From: Pseudoalteromonas shioyasakiensis
Lineage (GTDB): Bacteria; Pseudomonadota; Gammaproteobacteria; Enterobacterales; Alteromonadaceae
Direction: 5' to 3'
Length of the DNA: 64,000 nt
Assembly: GCF_001550135.1 (NCBI RefSeq)
Contig: NZ_LRUE01000015.1
Location: 496,001 to 560,000, forward strand
The translations under genes were made by a program, and so were the position numbers. The notes under the pieces are model-generated. The model was not told the DNA's origin. It did not search any database and saw only the letters and a list, made by a program, of their open reading frames with translations. Shown here piece by piece: positions 8,678 to 17,488 of the stretch. Numbering within the stretch: position 1 is the first letter of the stretch; each line of letters starts with the position of its first letter.

Positions 8678-9402
8678 TACACCATACCGCCATTCACAGA
8701 AATAACTTGGCGGGTGATATATGCAGCGTCATCGGAACACAAGAACGACACAGTACCCGCGACTTCACTAACCGACCCCATACGTTTTAATGGGATCATT
8801 TTTAGCATTTCATCAACCGGTAAATCGTCTGTCATTTCGGTTTCGATTAACCCTGGAGCTACGCAGTTAACGGTGATCTTACGTTTTGCAAGCTCAAGCG
8901 AAAGCGCTTTGGTCGCACCAATAATGCCCGCTTTAGCGGCACTGTAGTTAACTTGCCCGCGATTACCGGCAATCCCTGACACTGACGCCATAGTGACAAT
9001 ACGGCCACCTTTACGACCTTGCACCATTGGCATCACCGTTGGATGAACCACATTATAAAAACCGTCAAGGCCAGTACGGATCACTTTATCCCAATCATCA
9101 CCTTGCATCGCTGGGAACGCCATATCATTCGTGATACCTGCATTACAGATGACCCCATAATACGCACCGTGCTCGGCAATATCAGCTTCAATTTGTTGTT
9201 TTGCAAGCTCTCTATCGCAAACATCAAATTGCAATAAGCTAGCATGACGACCAAGCGCACTGATTTCTTCACAGGTTTGCTCTGCTTCAGCCACACCACT
9301 GCGACAATGAACAGCAATATCAAAGCCATCGTTAGCTAATCTAAGTGCGATTGCTTTGCCAATACCACGGCTTGAGCCGGTGACTAAAATACGTTTTGTC
9401 AT
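8677..9402 (-). CDS. apeQ: 3-ketoacyl-ACP reductase ApeQ (FabG-like SDR)
   Basis: A protein of 241 residues, the usual length of FabG. The Rossmann motif TGSSRGIGKA is at residues 8-17, 'CNAGIT' follows near residue 88, and the catalytic Ser-Tyr-Lys set is in 'MASVSGIAGNRGQVNYSAAKAG'. The C-terminus 'TRQVISVNGGMV' is typical. It reduces the 3-keto group of each extension cycle with NADPH, before dehydration to the conjugated double bond by ApeI/ApeP. It overlaps apeP by four bases and apeR by one, which implies translational coupling. Essential fatty-acid FabG is normally encoded beside fabD and acpP, so this copy is the pigment-specific one. Confidence 0.88.
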   Translation of the reverse strand: MTKRILVTGSSRGIGKAIALRLANDGFDIAVHCRSGVAEAEQTCEEISALGRHASLLQFDVCDRELAKQQIEADIAEHGAYYGVICNAGITNDMAFPAMQGDDWDKVIRTGLDGFYNVVHPTVMPMVQGRKGGRIVTMASVSGIAGNRGQVNYSAAKAGIIGATKALSLELAKRKITVNCVAPGLIETEMTDDLPVDEMLKMIPLKRMGSVSEVAGTVSFLCSDDAAYITRQVISVNGGMV

Positions 9403-9854
9403 TGATTTTCTCTTATAAACTGCATTGGGTCTTGTGGTTGAAACACATTAATTTTTGCTTCTGCTAAGCATGTTTCATCGCTATGTATTTGACACTCAAA
9501 TACACTTAACCCTGATTCTTCTTGATATAATTTTGTCACCGATACTTTAAGCGTTTGCTCGTTTTTAAATACCGGTGCATAGGTTTTATATTTGCGCGTA
9601 CCAATTAAAAAACCGATTTGTACTTCATTTCCTTTGTCTTTTGCCAACGCACCAGCATACGCTGCGATAGTTTGCGCCATATATTCACAGCCAATATAAC
9701 TGGCAACGCCATTTAAGCTCTCGTCATAAAACGGGCTGTGTGAACTTATATCCACTTCACAACAACCTGACTCTTCGCTGTAATTGGATAGGCGATTGAG
9801 CAATATCATTGGTTCGCTATGAGGGACTACTTGCTCAATTTTATAGTGATTCAT
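9399..9854 (-). CDS. apeP: ApeP-like 3-hydroxyacyl-ACP dehydratase (hotdog fold)
   Basis: A protein of 151 residues that begins 'MNHYKIEQVVPHSEPMILLNRL', with the family's early 'PH..PM.L.D/N' pattern; the His of 'VPHSEPM' is the expected catalytic His. 'YIGCEYMAQTIAAYAG' in the middle is the helix that packs in the hotdog fold and carries the Glu that corresponds to the second active-site residue in many FabZ/FabA homologues. In APE systems two small dehydratases (ApeI and ApeP) act together, probably as a heterodimer, to form the trans double bond in every cycle. The gene overlaps apeO by 14 bases and apeQ by four. Confidence 0.8.
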   Translation of the reverse strand: MNHYKIEQVVPHSEPMILLNRLSNYSEESGCCEVDISSHSPFYDESLNGVASYIGCEYMAQTIAAYAGALAKDKGNEVQIGFLIGTRKYKTYAPVFKNEQTLKVSVTKLYQEESGLSVFECQIHSDETCLAEAKINVFQPQDPMQFIRENQ

Positions 9855-11004
9855 TTAGATGTCCTAGTACTACACTGACATTATTGCCACCAAAGGCAAA
9901 CGAATTTGATAAACAAGTGTTAATTTCTGCCGTTTCTGGTTGTGTTATTAAACCAATTTCAGCCAATGATTCGTCTTTTATAACCTGATTGCATACTAAT
10001 TGATTAAATTCTGGGTAAGCCAAATAGAGCCAACATAATCCAGCTTCTAAAGCACCTGCAGCGCCTAAGGTGTGGCCGGTCAAATGTTTAGAAGAACTGA
10101 CCTTAGTATCTTTGCCAAATACCTCACTGATTGCCAGAGATTCCATGGCATCATTTTGCGGTGTGGCTGTTCCATGGGCATTAATGTAGTCGATATCTGA
10201 AGGCGTTAAATTCGCGTCTTGCAACGCCGTTGTCATAGCAGCAATAGCGCCAGAACCGTCTGCAATCGGTGCTGAAATATGGTGGGCGTCGGAGCTTTCA
10301 CCACCACCTAAAAAGGCAATACTTTGTTTTGTATGCTGCTCTTTACTCATAACAAATAACGCTGCGGCTTCACCTATATTGATGCCTGCTCTGTCGCCAC
10401 TAAACGGCTTACAAATTTCATCGCTGATAGACGATAACGAATCAAAGCCATTAATAGTGAGTTGGCACAAGCTATCTACCCCACCACAAATTACCACATC
10501 GGCTAAATCGGCATTGAGTAAGGCGCGCGCACTAATAAGCGCCTTGGCACTTGAACTACACGCAGTTGAAATGCTGTAACTTGGCCCCTTCGCAGCGAGT
10601 TTTTTGGCAATATAATTGGCAGGTGCGACGAGCGCTTGGTCGTAATAATCAAATTCCTCTGGCCACTTTCCCTTAGCTGAATGGGTAATTCGGCCTCTTT
10701 CACCTTCTTGAATTGCAGCAGTACTGGTACCAATCACCACCGCAATACGGCTGCTCGGAATGTCTATGTTTGCTAATGTGTCAGCAATTTGCCCCAGCGC
10801 TAAATCGATTAGCTGATAAAATCGCATTGATGCTGTTAATGGCAGTTCATCAACCAACCCCACAAAGGTTGGGCGCTGCTCAAATGCAAGCGACGTCACC
10901 TCTGTGAGTGTTTGTTTAGGTTGCAAGCTGATACTTTGCATTGTTTGTTGATGACCAACCCCCAATGCACTAACAATACCTAAGTCGTTAAGCCAAAATG
11001 GCAT
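9841..11004 (-). CDS. apeO: beta-ketoacyl-ACP synthase ApeO
   Basis: A condensing enzyme of 387 residues. The ATG at 11004 is chosen (two bases after the apeN stop); an in-frame TTG two codons upstream overlaps that stop. Catalytic residues are present: Cys149 (SISTACSSSAKA), His277 (NAHGTATPQND) and His311 (LTGHTLGAAGA). It is more diverged from FabF than ApeR and has a shorter N-terminal half. In APE pathways this enzyme is reported to pair with ApeC, which acts like a chain-length factor; here ApeC is encoded at the other end of the operon, at 22755-23465. The enzyme likely starts or extends polyene synthesis from the aryl starter held on an ACP. Confidence 0.85.
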   Translation of the reverse strand: MPFWLNDLGIVSALGVGHQQTMQSISLQPKQTLTEVTSLAFEQRPTFVGLVDELPLTASMRFYQLIDLALGQIADTLANIDIPSSRIAVVIGTSTAAIQEGERGRITHSAKGKWPEEFDYYDQALVAPANYIAKKLAAKGPSYSISTACSSSAKALISARALLNADLADVVICGGVDSLCQLTINGFDSLSSISDEICKPFSGDRAGINIGEAAALFVMSKEQHTKQSIAFLGGGESSDAHHISAPIADGSGAIAAMTTALQDANLTPSDIDYINAHGTATPQNDAMESLAISEVFGKDTKVSSSKHLTGHTLGAAGALEAGLCWLYLAYPEFNQLVCNQVIKDESLAEIGLITQPETAEINTCLSNSFAFGGNNVSVVLGHLNESL

Positions 11005-11006
11005 AA

Positions 11007-11558
11007 TCAATTAACCCTTTGAAATTTAATTTTGTAATCTCGCTGAAAGTTTACAAGTTCTGTTGTACCGTCTAAATAGCGAATTTCACTAATTAACTGC
11101 TCACCCTGATATAAGCGTCGCGTTGAGCCTTGTTCAACCAAGTTCAAGCCATAAAGCTGCGAGTTAAGCACAGTAACCGGCCAGTGTACAAGCATGATAT
11201 CAGCAAGAATATAGCGAGGATCAACCGCGTTGATAGGAAGCATTTTTTCGCTTTTAATTGGCCCTAGTGGCGCTTTTTCTAACTGAAAAATTGGCATACC
11301 TTGAGCCGTCATAACAGCCAAGTTAATACCCGTTTCACTGTTTAAACTCAGTTGCGCTAGTAATGTATGCTGCTCATCGCCATGGCGTACTTCAAGCACT
11401 TGCTGCCAATTATCGGCAACTAATGACGGCGGTGGATCAAGCAAATAAATCCCTGCATTTGGCGCTAAATCAACGCCCGTTTTTACTGCAAATTCACTGG
11501 CACAACTTGCCACTAATATGCTCAAAGATAAGAGCAAAGAGCGTGTTAGTCGCGACAT
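11007..11558 (-). CDS. apeN: DUF3261 lipoprotein ApeN
   Basis: A protein of 183 residues with a lipoprotein signal: 'LLLSLSILVASCAS', lipobox VASC, acylated Cys at about residue 19. The mature part resembles DUF3261: 'LLAQLSLNSETGINLAVMTAQGMPIFQLE', 'RYILADIMLVHWPV', then an antiparallel-strand C-terminus 'TRRLYQGEQLISEIRY'. DUF3261 lipoproteins are fixed companions of APE clusters and probably receive the pigment lipid at the outer membrane, in the way LolB receives lipoproteins; the LolA-like ApeL encoded four genes earlier supports this picture (inference). The gene overlaps the FAD oxidoreductase gene by 13 bases and precedes apeO by two. Confidence 0.75.
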   Translation of the reverse strand: MSRLTRSLLLSLSILVASCASEFAVKTGVDLAPNAGIYLLDPPPSLVADNWQQVLEVRHGDEQHTLLAQLSLNSETGINLAVMTAQGMPIFQLEKAPLGPIKSEKMLPINAVDPRYILADIMLVHWPVTVLNSQLYGLNLVEQGSTRRLYQGEQLISEIRYLDGTTELVNFQRDYKIKFQRVN

Positions 11559-12787
11559 AATTCAACCAACGTATTTAAGCGTTTGTTGCTTTGTTTTACA
11601 AATGGGTTTTGTAAGTCCCATGCATAACCCGCAAGAATAGCACTGATCATCTCGCGCACTTGTTGGTTTTTCTCACTGTAAAAAATCACGTCCTGAAAGG
11701 AGCCATCATACCAAGCACTGACGTAGGTTCTAAAGCAATTAACTCCTTGTTGCAAAGGCTCACTGTAATCGTTTTTGAAATCAACTTGCTCACCACGTAA
11801 GTAGCTATCAACTAAAGGAGCGACCAATGAGGCTGATTTTAATGCAATCGTCACCCCAGATGAAAATACCGGATCTAAAAACTCACCGGCATTACCAAGT
11901 AGTGCAAAATGTTCACCATACAAGCTCGACACATTAGCCGAATAGCCTTTGATAGCACGCGCTTCGCCAATTGCTTCACGATTGGCTAATAACTCACTTA
12001 AATAGCTATCTTGTTCGATAAATTCATTTAAACCAGCGAGTGGTTGTTTATCATTAAGCTGCTCTGGTTTACCAACAACACCAATGCTTGCCGTACCATC
12101 ACTAAATGGGATCAGCCAATACCAAATATCTTTATGCTCTGGATGAACATTAATTAAGATTTTTTCACGGTCAAACTGGGTATCGCTAATATTATCTTTA
12201 AAATGGCTGAAAAAAGCCCAACGTACAGGGAAATTTGATGCTGACTCTAAATCAAGTAAGCGAGGTAATACCCTGCCAAAACCACTAGCATCAAGTACAA
12301 AACGCCCTTTAATTTGATAGCCTTGCTGGTTTTCATCCGTAACATCAAGTAAAGCGCCATCCTCACAATCGGTGAACGCTAACACGCTATGTTGGTAACG
12401 TATTTCAGCCCCTTGCTGCATGGCACCATCGGCTAAGCATTTATCAAAGTCAGCGCGTTTTACCTGAAAAGTCGTGCCAGGGCCTTCGCTAAATTTCTCG
12501 GTAAAATCGATTGTGGTGTGGTCGCCACGACGCTGAAACGCCGCACCATTTTTAAACTGAAACCCAAGTGATTGTGCCTGTGCTTGCACCGCTTGCTCAA
12601 GGCCTGCTTCTGCTAAAAAGCTCATGCACTGGGGTAATAAACTTTCACCAATCGAAAAACGAGGAAAGGTTTGCTGCTCTAACACCACCACATGCCAACC
12701 TTTTTTCACCAGTAAACTGGCAGCCACGGCACCTGAAGGGCCAGCACCAATAATAACAACATCAGCCTGTTGAACTTGATTATTCAC
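11546..12787 (-). CDS. FAD-dependent oxidoreductase of the flavin halogenase/hydroxylase type
   Basis: A protein of 413 residues. Residues 9-19 are the FAD-binding Rossmann motif (VVIIGAGPSGA), followed by 'VVVLEQQTFPRFSIGESLLP', as in tryptophan-halogenase-like and geranylgeranyl-reductase-like flavoproteins. 'DIWYWLIPFSDGTASIGVVG' and 'LLGNAGEFLDPVFSSGVTIAL' are the second and third FAD-group motifs. The halogenase WxWxIP motif is only partly matched (WYWLIP), so halogenation is not supported; hydroxylation of the aryl head group or another oxidation is as likely. The gene starts with GTG, three bases after apeM, and sits inside the conserved apeM-apeN order, as an insertion into the core cluster. 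Similar oxidoreductases occur in flexirubin-type clusters. Confidence 0.75.
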   Translation of the reverse strand: MNNQVQQADVVIIGAGPSGAVAASLLVKKGWHVVVLEQQTFPRFSIGESLLPQCMSFLAEAGLEQAVQAQAQSLGFQFKNGAAFQRRGDHTTIDFTEKFSEGPGTTFQVKRADFDKCLADGAMQQGAEIRYQHSVLAFTDCEDGALLDVTDENQQGYQIKGRFVLDASGFGRVLPRLLDLESASNFPVRWAFFSHFKDNISDTQFDREKILINVHPEHKDIWYWLIPFSDGTASIGVVGKPEQLNDKQPLAGLNEFIEQDSYLSELLANREAIGEARAIKGYSANVSSLYGEHFALLGNAGEFLDPVFSSGVTIALKSASLVAPLVDSYLRGEQVDFKNDYSEPLQQGVNCFRTYVSAWYDGSFQDVIFYSEKNQQVREMISAILAGYAWDLQNPFVKQSNKRLNTLVELCRD

Positions 12788-12790
12788 CTA

Positions 12791-15010
12791 TTATTTTTCC
12801 TTATTTTTAGGTAATGCAATACTGAGCGGCGCCAGGATATAGATACAAACTAGCCCCACTAATACCGTTAATCCGAAACTGAAAATGGCCGGTGTTTTCG
12901 AAACGGCCAACATGCCAAATACCCACATCGATGATGCCGCTGACAAACTAATTGCGAGTACATTGCTCGAGCTTAAATTATTAACCTGATAAAACACCAA
13001 GTAATCGATTGCCAACGCTAATATCAATAAACAGCCTAACAAATTAAAAATCGATAACTGAGATTGCAGCGCACTGCATAGTAGCAGTACAGCTGCACTT
13101 GTTAGTACAAGTACTAACGTTTGTTTACACGCCGTTTTAAAACCAAATTTAACGCTAAAGAGTAGTAACGCAAAGGTCATCGCAATGGCCAGTGTCACCA
13201 GTAACGAATTTGAGTAATGACTTAAACCTTCGCTTATCATCGCGACTTTATCGTAAACAATTAAATCTGGGTCAGCGTTGGCTAAATCCATCAGCTCGGA
13301 TTTATTTACACCGGTTACCATAAACCAGCTTGCGGTTAGTGTATTGTTTGAGATCACTTGGCTAGCGATTAACGGCGCTAACGGTGAATTAAGTGCCCCG
13401 TTTAAATCAAGCATTGATGTTGAAAGCTCAACAGGCGTCCCTGTCATTTGGCTAACTACACTCATAGCTTGCTGGGCTGAATGCAACTGCTCATAGTTTT
13501 GCTGTTGTAATTGTTTACTAGGCACTAAGTCACTAAGCATCACAGCAGTGCCATTAAGGCCGCGAATAGTTGCTTTTAATGCTTCTTGTTCTACTAATAA
13601 CTGCTGCGCATTATCGGCAAATAAAATCATGATTTGGCCATTATCCTTACCTAATAAAGACATATGCAAAGCTTCGTTTTGCATTAAGTCAGCAGGACTT
13701 GCATTTAACAGCTTTACATCATCATTAATCACAGGGGGTTTTAGTAAAGCAAAGGCACTTAATAGCACTAACATCAGCATACTGAGTGCGACGCGGTAAT
13801 GCGTTAAGCGTTTTAAATAACCACTTAACATGTTTGCTAACTGATGCGCAGCAGTGTTAATGGTTAATCCTGTTTGCCAATAAGGCAATAAGATACGTGT
13901 GCAGAGCCAAGCTGTAACTAGCCCTGCAACAACAAACACGCCCACTTGACTGAGTAACTGCACCGGTGAGAAAAACAAACTCGCGTAACCGAGTGTGGTG
14001 GTTAGTAACGACAACAACAGTGCCAGTTTGAGCCCTTGGCTAAAACCTTGTGGCTGCTCAGTTAAATCAAGCATGCCATGAAATGCATAATCAATGGCAA
14101 TACCAATCAGCGTCACGGCAAACACCATGGTTAATACATGGATTTGACTAAAAATACAGATCAGCGCAATGGTGCCGCCAATAGCGGCGCTTATCACGGT
14201 TACAGAGGCCAGCCACAATGCATTTATCGAGCGAAACACCCACACCACCATCACAATAAGCGCCAGCAAGCTCACCGAACCAAACAAGGTCATTTCAAAT
14301 TTGGCTTGCTGCGCATTTGCTGCGGTGTGAAATAAAGCACCAGCATAACGAATTTGTGTATCGGGATAGCGGCTTTCAAGCTCAGCGATATAGGCAACTA
14401 TCCCATTGCTTAAAGCTATTGATTGATTTATTGAAAAGGCATTGTCAGCACTTTGCACGAATAACATTAAATACTCATCACCTTGATAGTTAATGTTAAT
14501 TCGGCCATCTTGCAGCTCAAATTGCTGCATGTGTGCCATAGCCTCAGATAAGAACCCCGCTGTGGCAAGTGTAGGGTCTTGGTTGATAGTGCTTGAAACA
14601 AAAGGATCAGCGACTTTACTCAATTGGCTAAAGTAATACTGTTGAAAGCGATTAGCATCGCCAATCGCTTGCTTATATTCCTCGGAAACTAAATGCCCTG
14701 CGTACTGACCGTAAAATGCTGCCAACTGGGATATTTCTGGTAACTTAAAACGAGGCTCAATATGTTTACTCGCCAGCCACTGTTCTAAATTATCATAAGC
14801 TTTTACTGCATTTTCACCACGAAAAGAAAAGCTCAACTGCTGTTTATTAGCCGCAAAAAAGTGTTCTTCGACTTGCTGTAAACGCGGTTCTGACTTTGGT
14901 AACAAAGCCAAAATATCATTATTCAACGTAGGCTGTTTTAGAATAAAAACAACCACTAAGGCGCTAACTAATAGGCTCAGCCAAGCAAGCGTTAGGCCCC
15001 ATGCTTTCAC
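12791..15010 (-). CDS. apeM: MMPL/RND-type transporter ApeM
   Basis: A protein of 739 residues with the doubled architecture of MMPL (RND superfamily) exporters: one N-terminal TM helix (residues 5-25), a periplasmic domain to about residue 235, five TM helices, then a second copy (TM near residue 410, periplasmic loop, five TM helices to the end). 'IGIAIDYAFHGMLD' and 'ALAIDYLVFYQVNN' are the paired TM4 motifs; each has the Asp that drives proton coupling. It likely lifts the lipid-linked polyene out of the inner membrane towards the periplasmic carrier ApeL, whose gene overlaps it by four bases. It starts with GTG. Confidence 0.85.
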   Translation of the reverse strand: MKAWGLTLAWLSLLVSALVVVFILKQPTLNNDILALLPKSEPRLQQVEEHFFAANKQQLSFSFRGENAVKAYDNLEQWLASKHIEPRFKLPEISQLAAFYGQYAGHLVSEEYKQAIGDANRFQQYYFSQLSKVADPFVSSTINQDPTLATAGFLSEAMAHMQQFELQDGRININYQGDEYLMLFVQSADNAFSINQSIALSNGIVAYIAELESRYPDTQIRYAGALFHTAANAQQAKFEMTLFGSVSLLALIVMVVWVFRSINALWLASVTVISAAIGGTIALICIFSQIHVLTMVFAVTLIGIAIDYAFHGMLDLTEQPQGFSQGLKLALLLSLLTTTLGYASLFFSPVQLLSQVGVFVVAGLVTAWLCTRILLPYWQTGLTINTAAHQLANMLSGYLKRLTHYRVALSMLMLVLLSAFALLKPPVINDDVKLLNASPADLMQNEALHMSLLGKDNGQIMILFADNAQQLLVEQEALKATIRGLNGTAVMLSDLVPSKQLQQQNYEQLHSAQQAMSVVSQMTGTPVELSTSMLDLNGALNSPLAPLIASQVISNNTLTASWFMVTGVNKSELMDLANADPDLIVYDKVAMISEGLSHYSNSLLVTLAIAMTFALLLFSVKFGFKTACKQTLVLVLTSAAVLLLCSALQSQLSIFNLLGCLLILALAIDYLVFYQVNNLSSSNVLAISLSAASSMWVFGMLAVSKTPAIFSFGLTVLVGLVCIYILAPLSIALPKNKEK

Positions 15011-15525
15011 TGTTTTTGCTCTTTATGAGGATAAGCAAAGCGTAATACAGTAAAGTTACCATTTGCTTCTTGCAGACGCACACGGCTCACTTGCTCTGCT
15101 GCTACACATAATTCGAACTGACTAAATAGCTGCTTTAGCAAGTCATCTTTAGGCAATAAAGTCTGACAACCGGACTCTGCATGCTCTGCCATCGTAAATT
15201 GCTCAGCAAGTGCCACTTCATTATGCTTTAAAATTGCTTGCAGTAAATTAACGTAAGGCTCAGCGCCTTTTTGTAGCTGCGGCTCATCTTGATCGTTAAG
15301 GGTATATACTTGCCCTTGCTTGATTAATAGCGTGCTTTTAACCGGAGATTCAACCTGCCAAGTGAGGCCATCTTCAGTAAGTTCAAACGAACCTGTTGAA
15401 ATAAAAGGTTTACTAAATCCTTTAAAATGCTTCTCTTGGCTAAATGTGCCTTGCTCTGTCACCGCGCTTGATGCAAACACAGGGAAAAGAACTAGCACAC
15501 TCAGTAACAACACGCTTAATCGCAT
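15007..15525 (-). CDS. apeL: LolA-like outer-membrane lipid carrier ApeL
   Basis: A periplasmic protein of 172 residues. Signal peptide: RLSVLLLSVLVLFPVFASSA. The mature chain follows the LolA-like (YhhN/DUF4292-like carrier) pattern: 'GTFSQEKHFKGFSKPFISTGSFELTEDGLTWQVESPVKSTLLI', with the typical 'F.Q.K.....KP..S.G.F' core, then a 'QLFSQFELCV' stretch. Two Cys residues (in SGCQTL and LCVAA) may form a disulphide. LolA-like proteins shield lipids through the periplasm; here the cargo is presumably the polyene lipid. It overlaps both neighbours (apeK by one base, apeM by four). Confidence 0.8.
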   Translation of the reverse strand: MRLSVLLLSVLVLFPVFASSAVTEQGTFSQEKHFKGFSKPFISTGSFELTEDGLTWQVESPVKSTLLIKQGQVYTLNDQDEPQLQKGAEPYVNLLQAILKHNEVALAEQFTMAEHAESGCQTLLPKDDLLKQLFSQFELCVAAEQVSRVRLQEANGNFTVLRFAYPHKEQKQ

Positions 15526-15950
15526 TAAATCACCTTTTGAAGTTTTTCATGTAGCACAGGCGGCGAAACAAACTGCATTTCTTTTTTCTCTATATCAACC
15601 GCAACTTGGATAGTCGTTGCTTTGGTTAACTTTTTACCTGTAGCACAATCAGTGATTACGTAATCAATACGTAATCGAGTTTCATATTCTTTTAAGTAGG
15701 CATCAACGCGGATTTTTTGTGTAAACAATGCAGAGCCGACGTACTTAATATGCATGTCAATAATCGGCCATGCATAGCCAGATTCTTGCATTTGCACATA
15801 ATCATAATCAAACAAACGCAGTAATTCACAGCGCGCGACTTCTAAATAGCGCGGGTAATTACCATGCCACACCACATTCATTGGATCGCAATCATGAAAA
15901 GGAATTTCAATCTCAACATGAGTACTCAACAGCGAGCCACGACTATGCAT
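15525..15950 (-). CDS. apeK: acyl-CoA/acyl-ACP thioesterase ApeK (4HBT, YbgC-like)
   Basis: A hotdog-fold protein of 141 residues. The motif 'IPFHDCDPMNVVWHGNYPRYLEVARCELL' (Asp in HDCDP is the catalytic residue; the central H-G-N-Y-x-x-Y-x-E run is diagnostic of the 4-hydroxybenzoyl-CoA thioesterase family) fixes the assignment. It should hydrolyse a thioester in the pathway: either release of the finished polyene acid or removal of faulty chains from the carrier protein. It overlaps the ammonia-lyase gene by eight bases and apeL by one. Confidence 0.85.
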   Translation of the reverse strand: MHSRGSLLSTHVEIEIPFHDCDPMNVVWHGNYPRYLEVARCELLRLFDYDYVQMQESGYAWPIIDMHIKYVGSALFTQKIRVDAYLKEYETRLRIDYVITDCATGKKLTKATTIQVAVDIEKKEMQFVSPPVLHEKLQKVI

Positions 15951-17487
15951 ATAAACTCCAACGTTTTGTTTGAATAGCGTCTACCGTAAAGCGAAGAACA
16001 GCCTCTAGAGGACGGTCTTCATCAAGCAGCGGGAAAAACTCGCTAATGTCTTGATACATACTTTGTACATCACTAGTTAAACTAGCAAATTCAAGCTCAC
16101 CGCTATTAATACGTAAACGTAGACCTTGAATACTCGCAAGCAAGGTACTTGCAACCACTTGTTCGGTTAGCTGTAAGATACGCAAACAATCTCGTGCAGC
16201 GATGGTTCCCATGCTCACTTTATCTTGGTTATGACACTCGGTTGAACGAGAAAACACACTTGCTGGCATGGTCAGTTTTAATGCTTCAGCCGTGTATGCA
16301 CTGGCGCCAATTTGGACCGCTTTAAAACCATGGTTAATGTAACGACGTTCATCATTACTCGCCGATAAATTAGAAGGCAAACCATTGTTATAGCGCGTAT
16401 CAACTAAGGATGCGATTTGTCTGTCTGCTAAGTCGGCTAAATTAGCAACAGCAGTTTTCATGCTATCCATTACCATTGCAATATGACCGCCATAGAAGTG
16501 ACCACCATGCAGTACGTGTTCACCTTCACCATCGATGATTGGATTATCATTTGCCGAATTTAGTTCATTTTCAATCATTTGCCTAAACCACGGCAAACTA
16601 TCTTGCAGCACACCAATTACATGTGGAGCACAGCGAATTGAATACCTATCTTGTAAGCGGTCTGCATTACGGGGGTGTTCTACATGGTTTAAGTCTCCAC
16701 GGATCCATGCAGCTACTTGCTGCTGCCCTGGATGTGGTTTCACTGAAAACAAAATATCATCAAAGTGATGACTGTTACCTTTTAATGCAAGGCTTGCAAG
16801 GGCTGTTATACGGCTGGTCAATTTAACTAGATAATCAGCTCTATCATAAGCAAGGCATGCCAAAGCTGTCATCACGGCAGTGCCATTCATGACTGCCAGC
16901 CCTTCTTTCGGGCGCAGCTTTAATGGCTGTAAGCCAAGTTCTTGCATCACCTCTAGACTGTTTTTTATTTCGCCTTTGTAATACACATCGCGCTCGCCAA
17001 CCATAGCACCGGCTACATACGAAAGTGGCGTTAAATCACCACTGGCTCCCACTGACCCTTCTTGTGGGATCACCGGTACGATATTGTGATTTAAAAAGTC
17101 ACGTAATAAATTTAACATCTCCCAGCTAACACCAGAATACCCTTGTGAAAGCGAGGTCAAACGAGTCGCTAAAATAGCGCGCCCTTGGACTTGATTAAAC
17201 ACATCACCAAGGCCACAACCATGAAAACGAGTAAGATGCAGTGGTAACTCATTGACTAAATCAAGTGGCACTTTTACGGTTACTGAGTCGCCATAACCTG
17301 TGGTAACACCATATATCACGCCATCGTCTTCGAGCAACTTATCTAAAAAGGCCACGGCGCTGTCTATTTTATTAGCAAATTGACGGTCTGATGTTAACGC
17401 AACAGCACCTTGCTCTAATGCAATATGAACAATATCTTCGATTGATAAACGCTGTTGGCCAAAAACGGTAGTCGAGTGCTCTGACAC
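15943..17487 (-). CDS. aromatic amino-acid ammonia-lyase (HAL/TAL family), pigment starter enzyme
   Basis: The start is GTG at 17487, one base after the preceding stop, with AAGGAG 8 bases upstream; the frame is open further but upstream codons lie within the acyltransferase gene. The resulting protein has 514 residues, the family length. Seen: Tyr59 in 'GVIYGVTTGYGDS' (catalytic base loop), Ala148-Ser149-Gly150 (GSVGASGDLTPL), which cyclise to the MIO cofactor, and 'NSANDNPIID', 'GGHFYGGH'. The substrate-selectivity pair is Phe88-His89 ('TRFHGCGLG'); known pairs are Ser-His (HAL and some TAL), His-Leu (TAL) and Phe-Leu (PAL), so tyrosine is inferred from context only. The product, probably 4-coumarate, would be the aryl starter activated by ApeH. 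Confidence 0.88.
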   Translation of the reverse strand: MSEHSTTVFGQQRLSIEDIVHIALEQGAVALTSDRQFANKIDSAVAFLDKLLEDDGVIYGVTTGYGDSVTVKVPLDLVNELPLHLTRFHGCGLGDVFNQVQGRAILATRLTSLSQGYSGVSWEMLNLLRDFLNHNIVPVIPQEGSVGASGDLTPLSYVAGAMVGERDVYYKGEIKNSLEVMQELGLQPLKLRPKEGLAVMNGTAVMTALACLAYDRADYLVKLTSRITALASLALKGNSHHFDDILFSVKPHPGQQQVAAWIRGDLNHVEHPRNADRLQDRYSIRCAPHVIGVLQDSLPWFRQMIENELNSANDNPIIDGEGEHVLHGGHFYGGHIAMVMDSMKTAVANLADLADRQIASLVDTRYNNGLPSNLSASNDERRYINHGFKAVQIGASAYTAEALKLTMPASVFSRSTECHNQDKVSMGTIAARDCLRILQLTEQVVASTLLASIQGLRLRINSGELEFASLTSDVQSMYQDISEFFPLLDEDRPLEAVLRFTVDAIQTKRWSLYA

Positions 17488-17488
17488 C

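Noticed and set aside
11546..12787. Flavin halogenase
   Set aside because: FAD motifs fit, but the WxWxIP motif is only partly matched (WYWLIP), so halogenation cannot be claimed.
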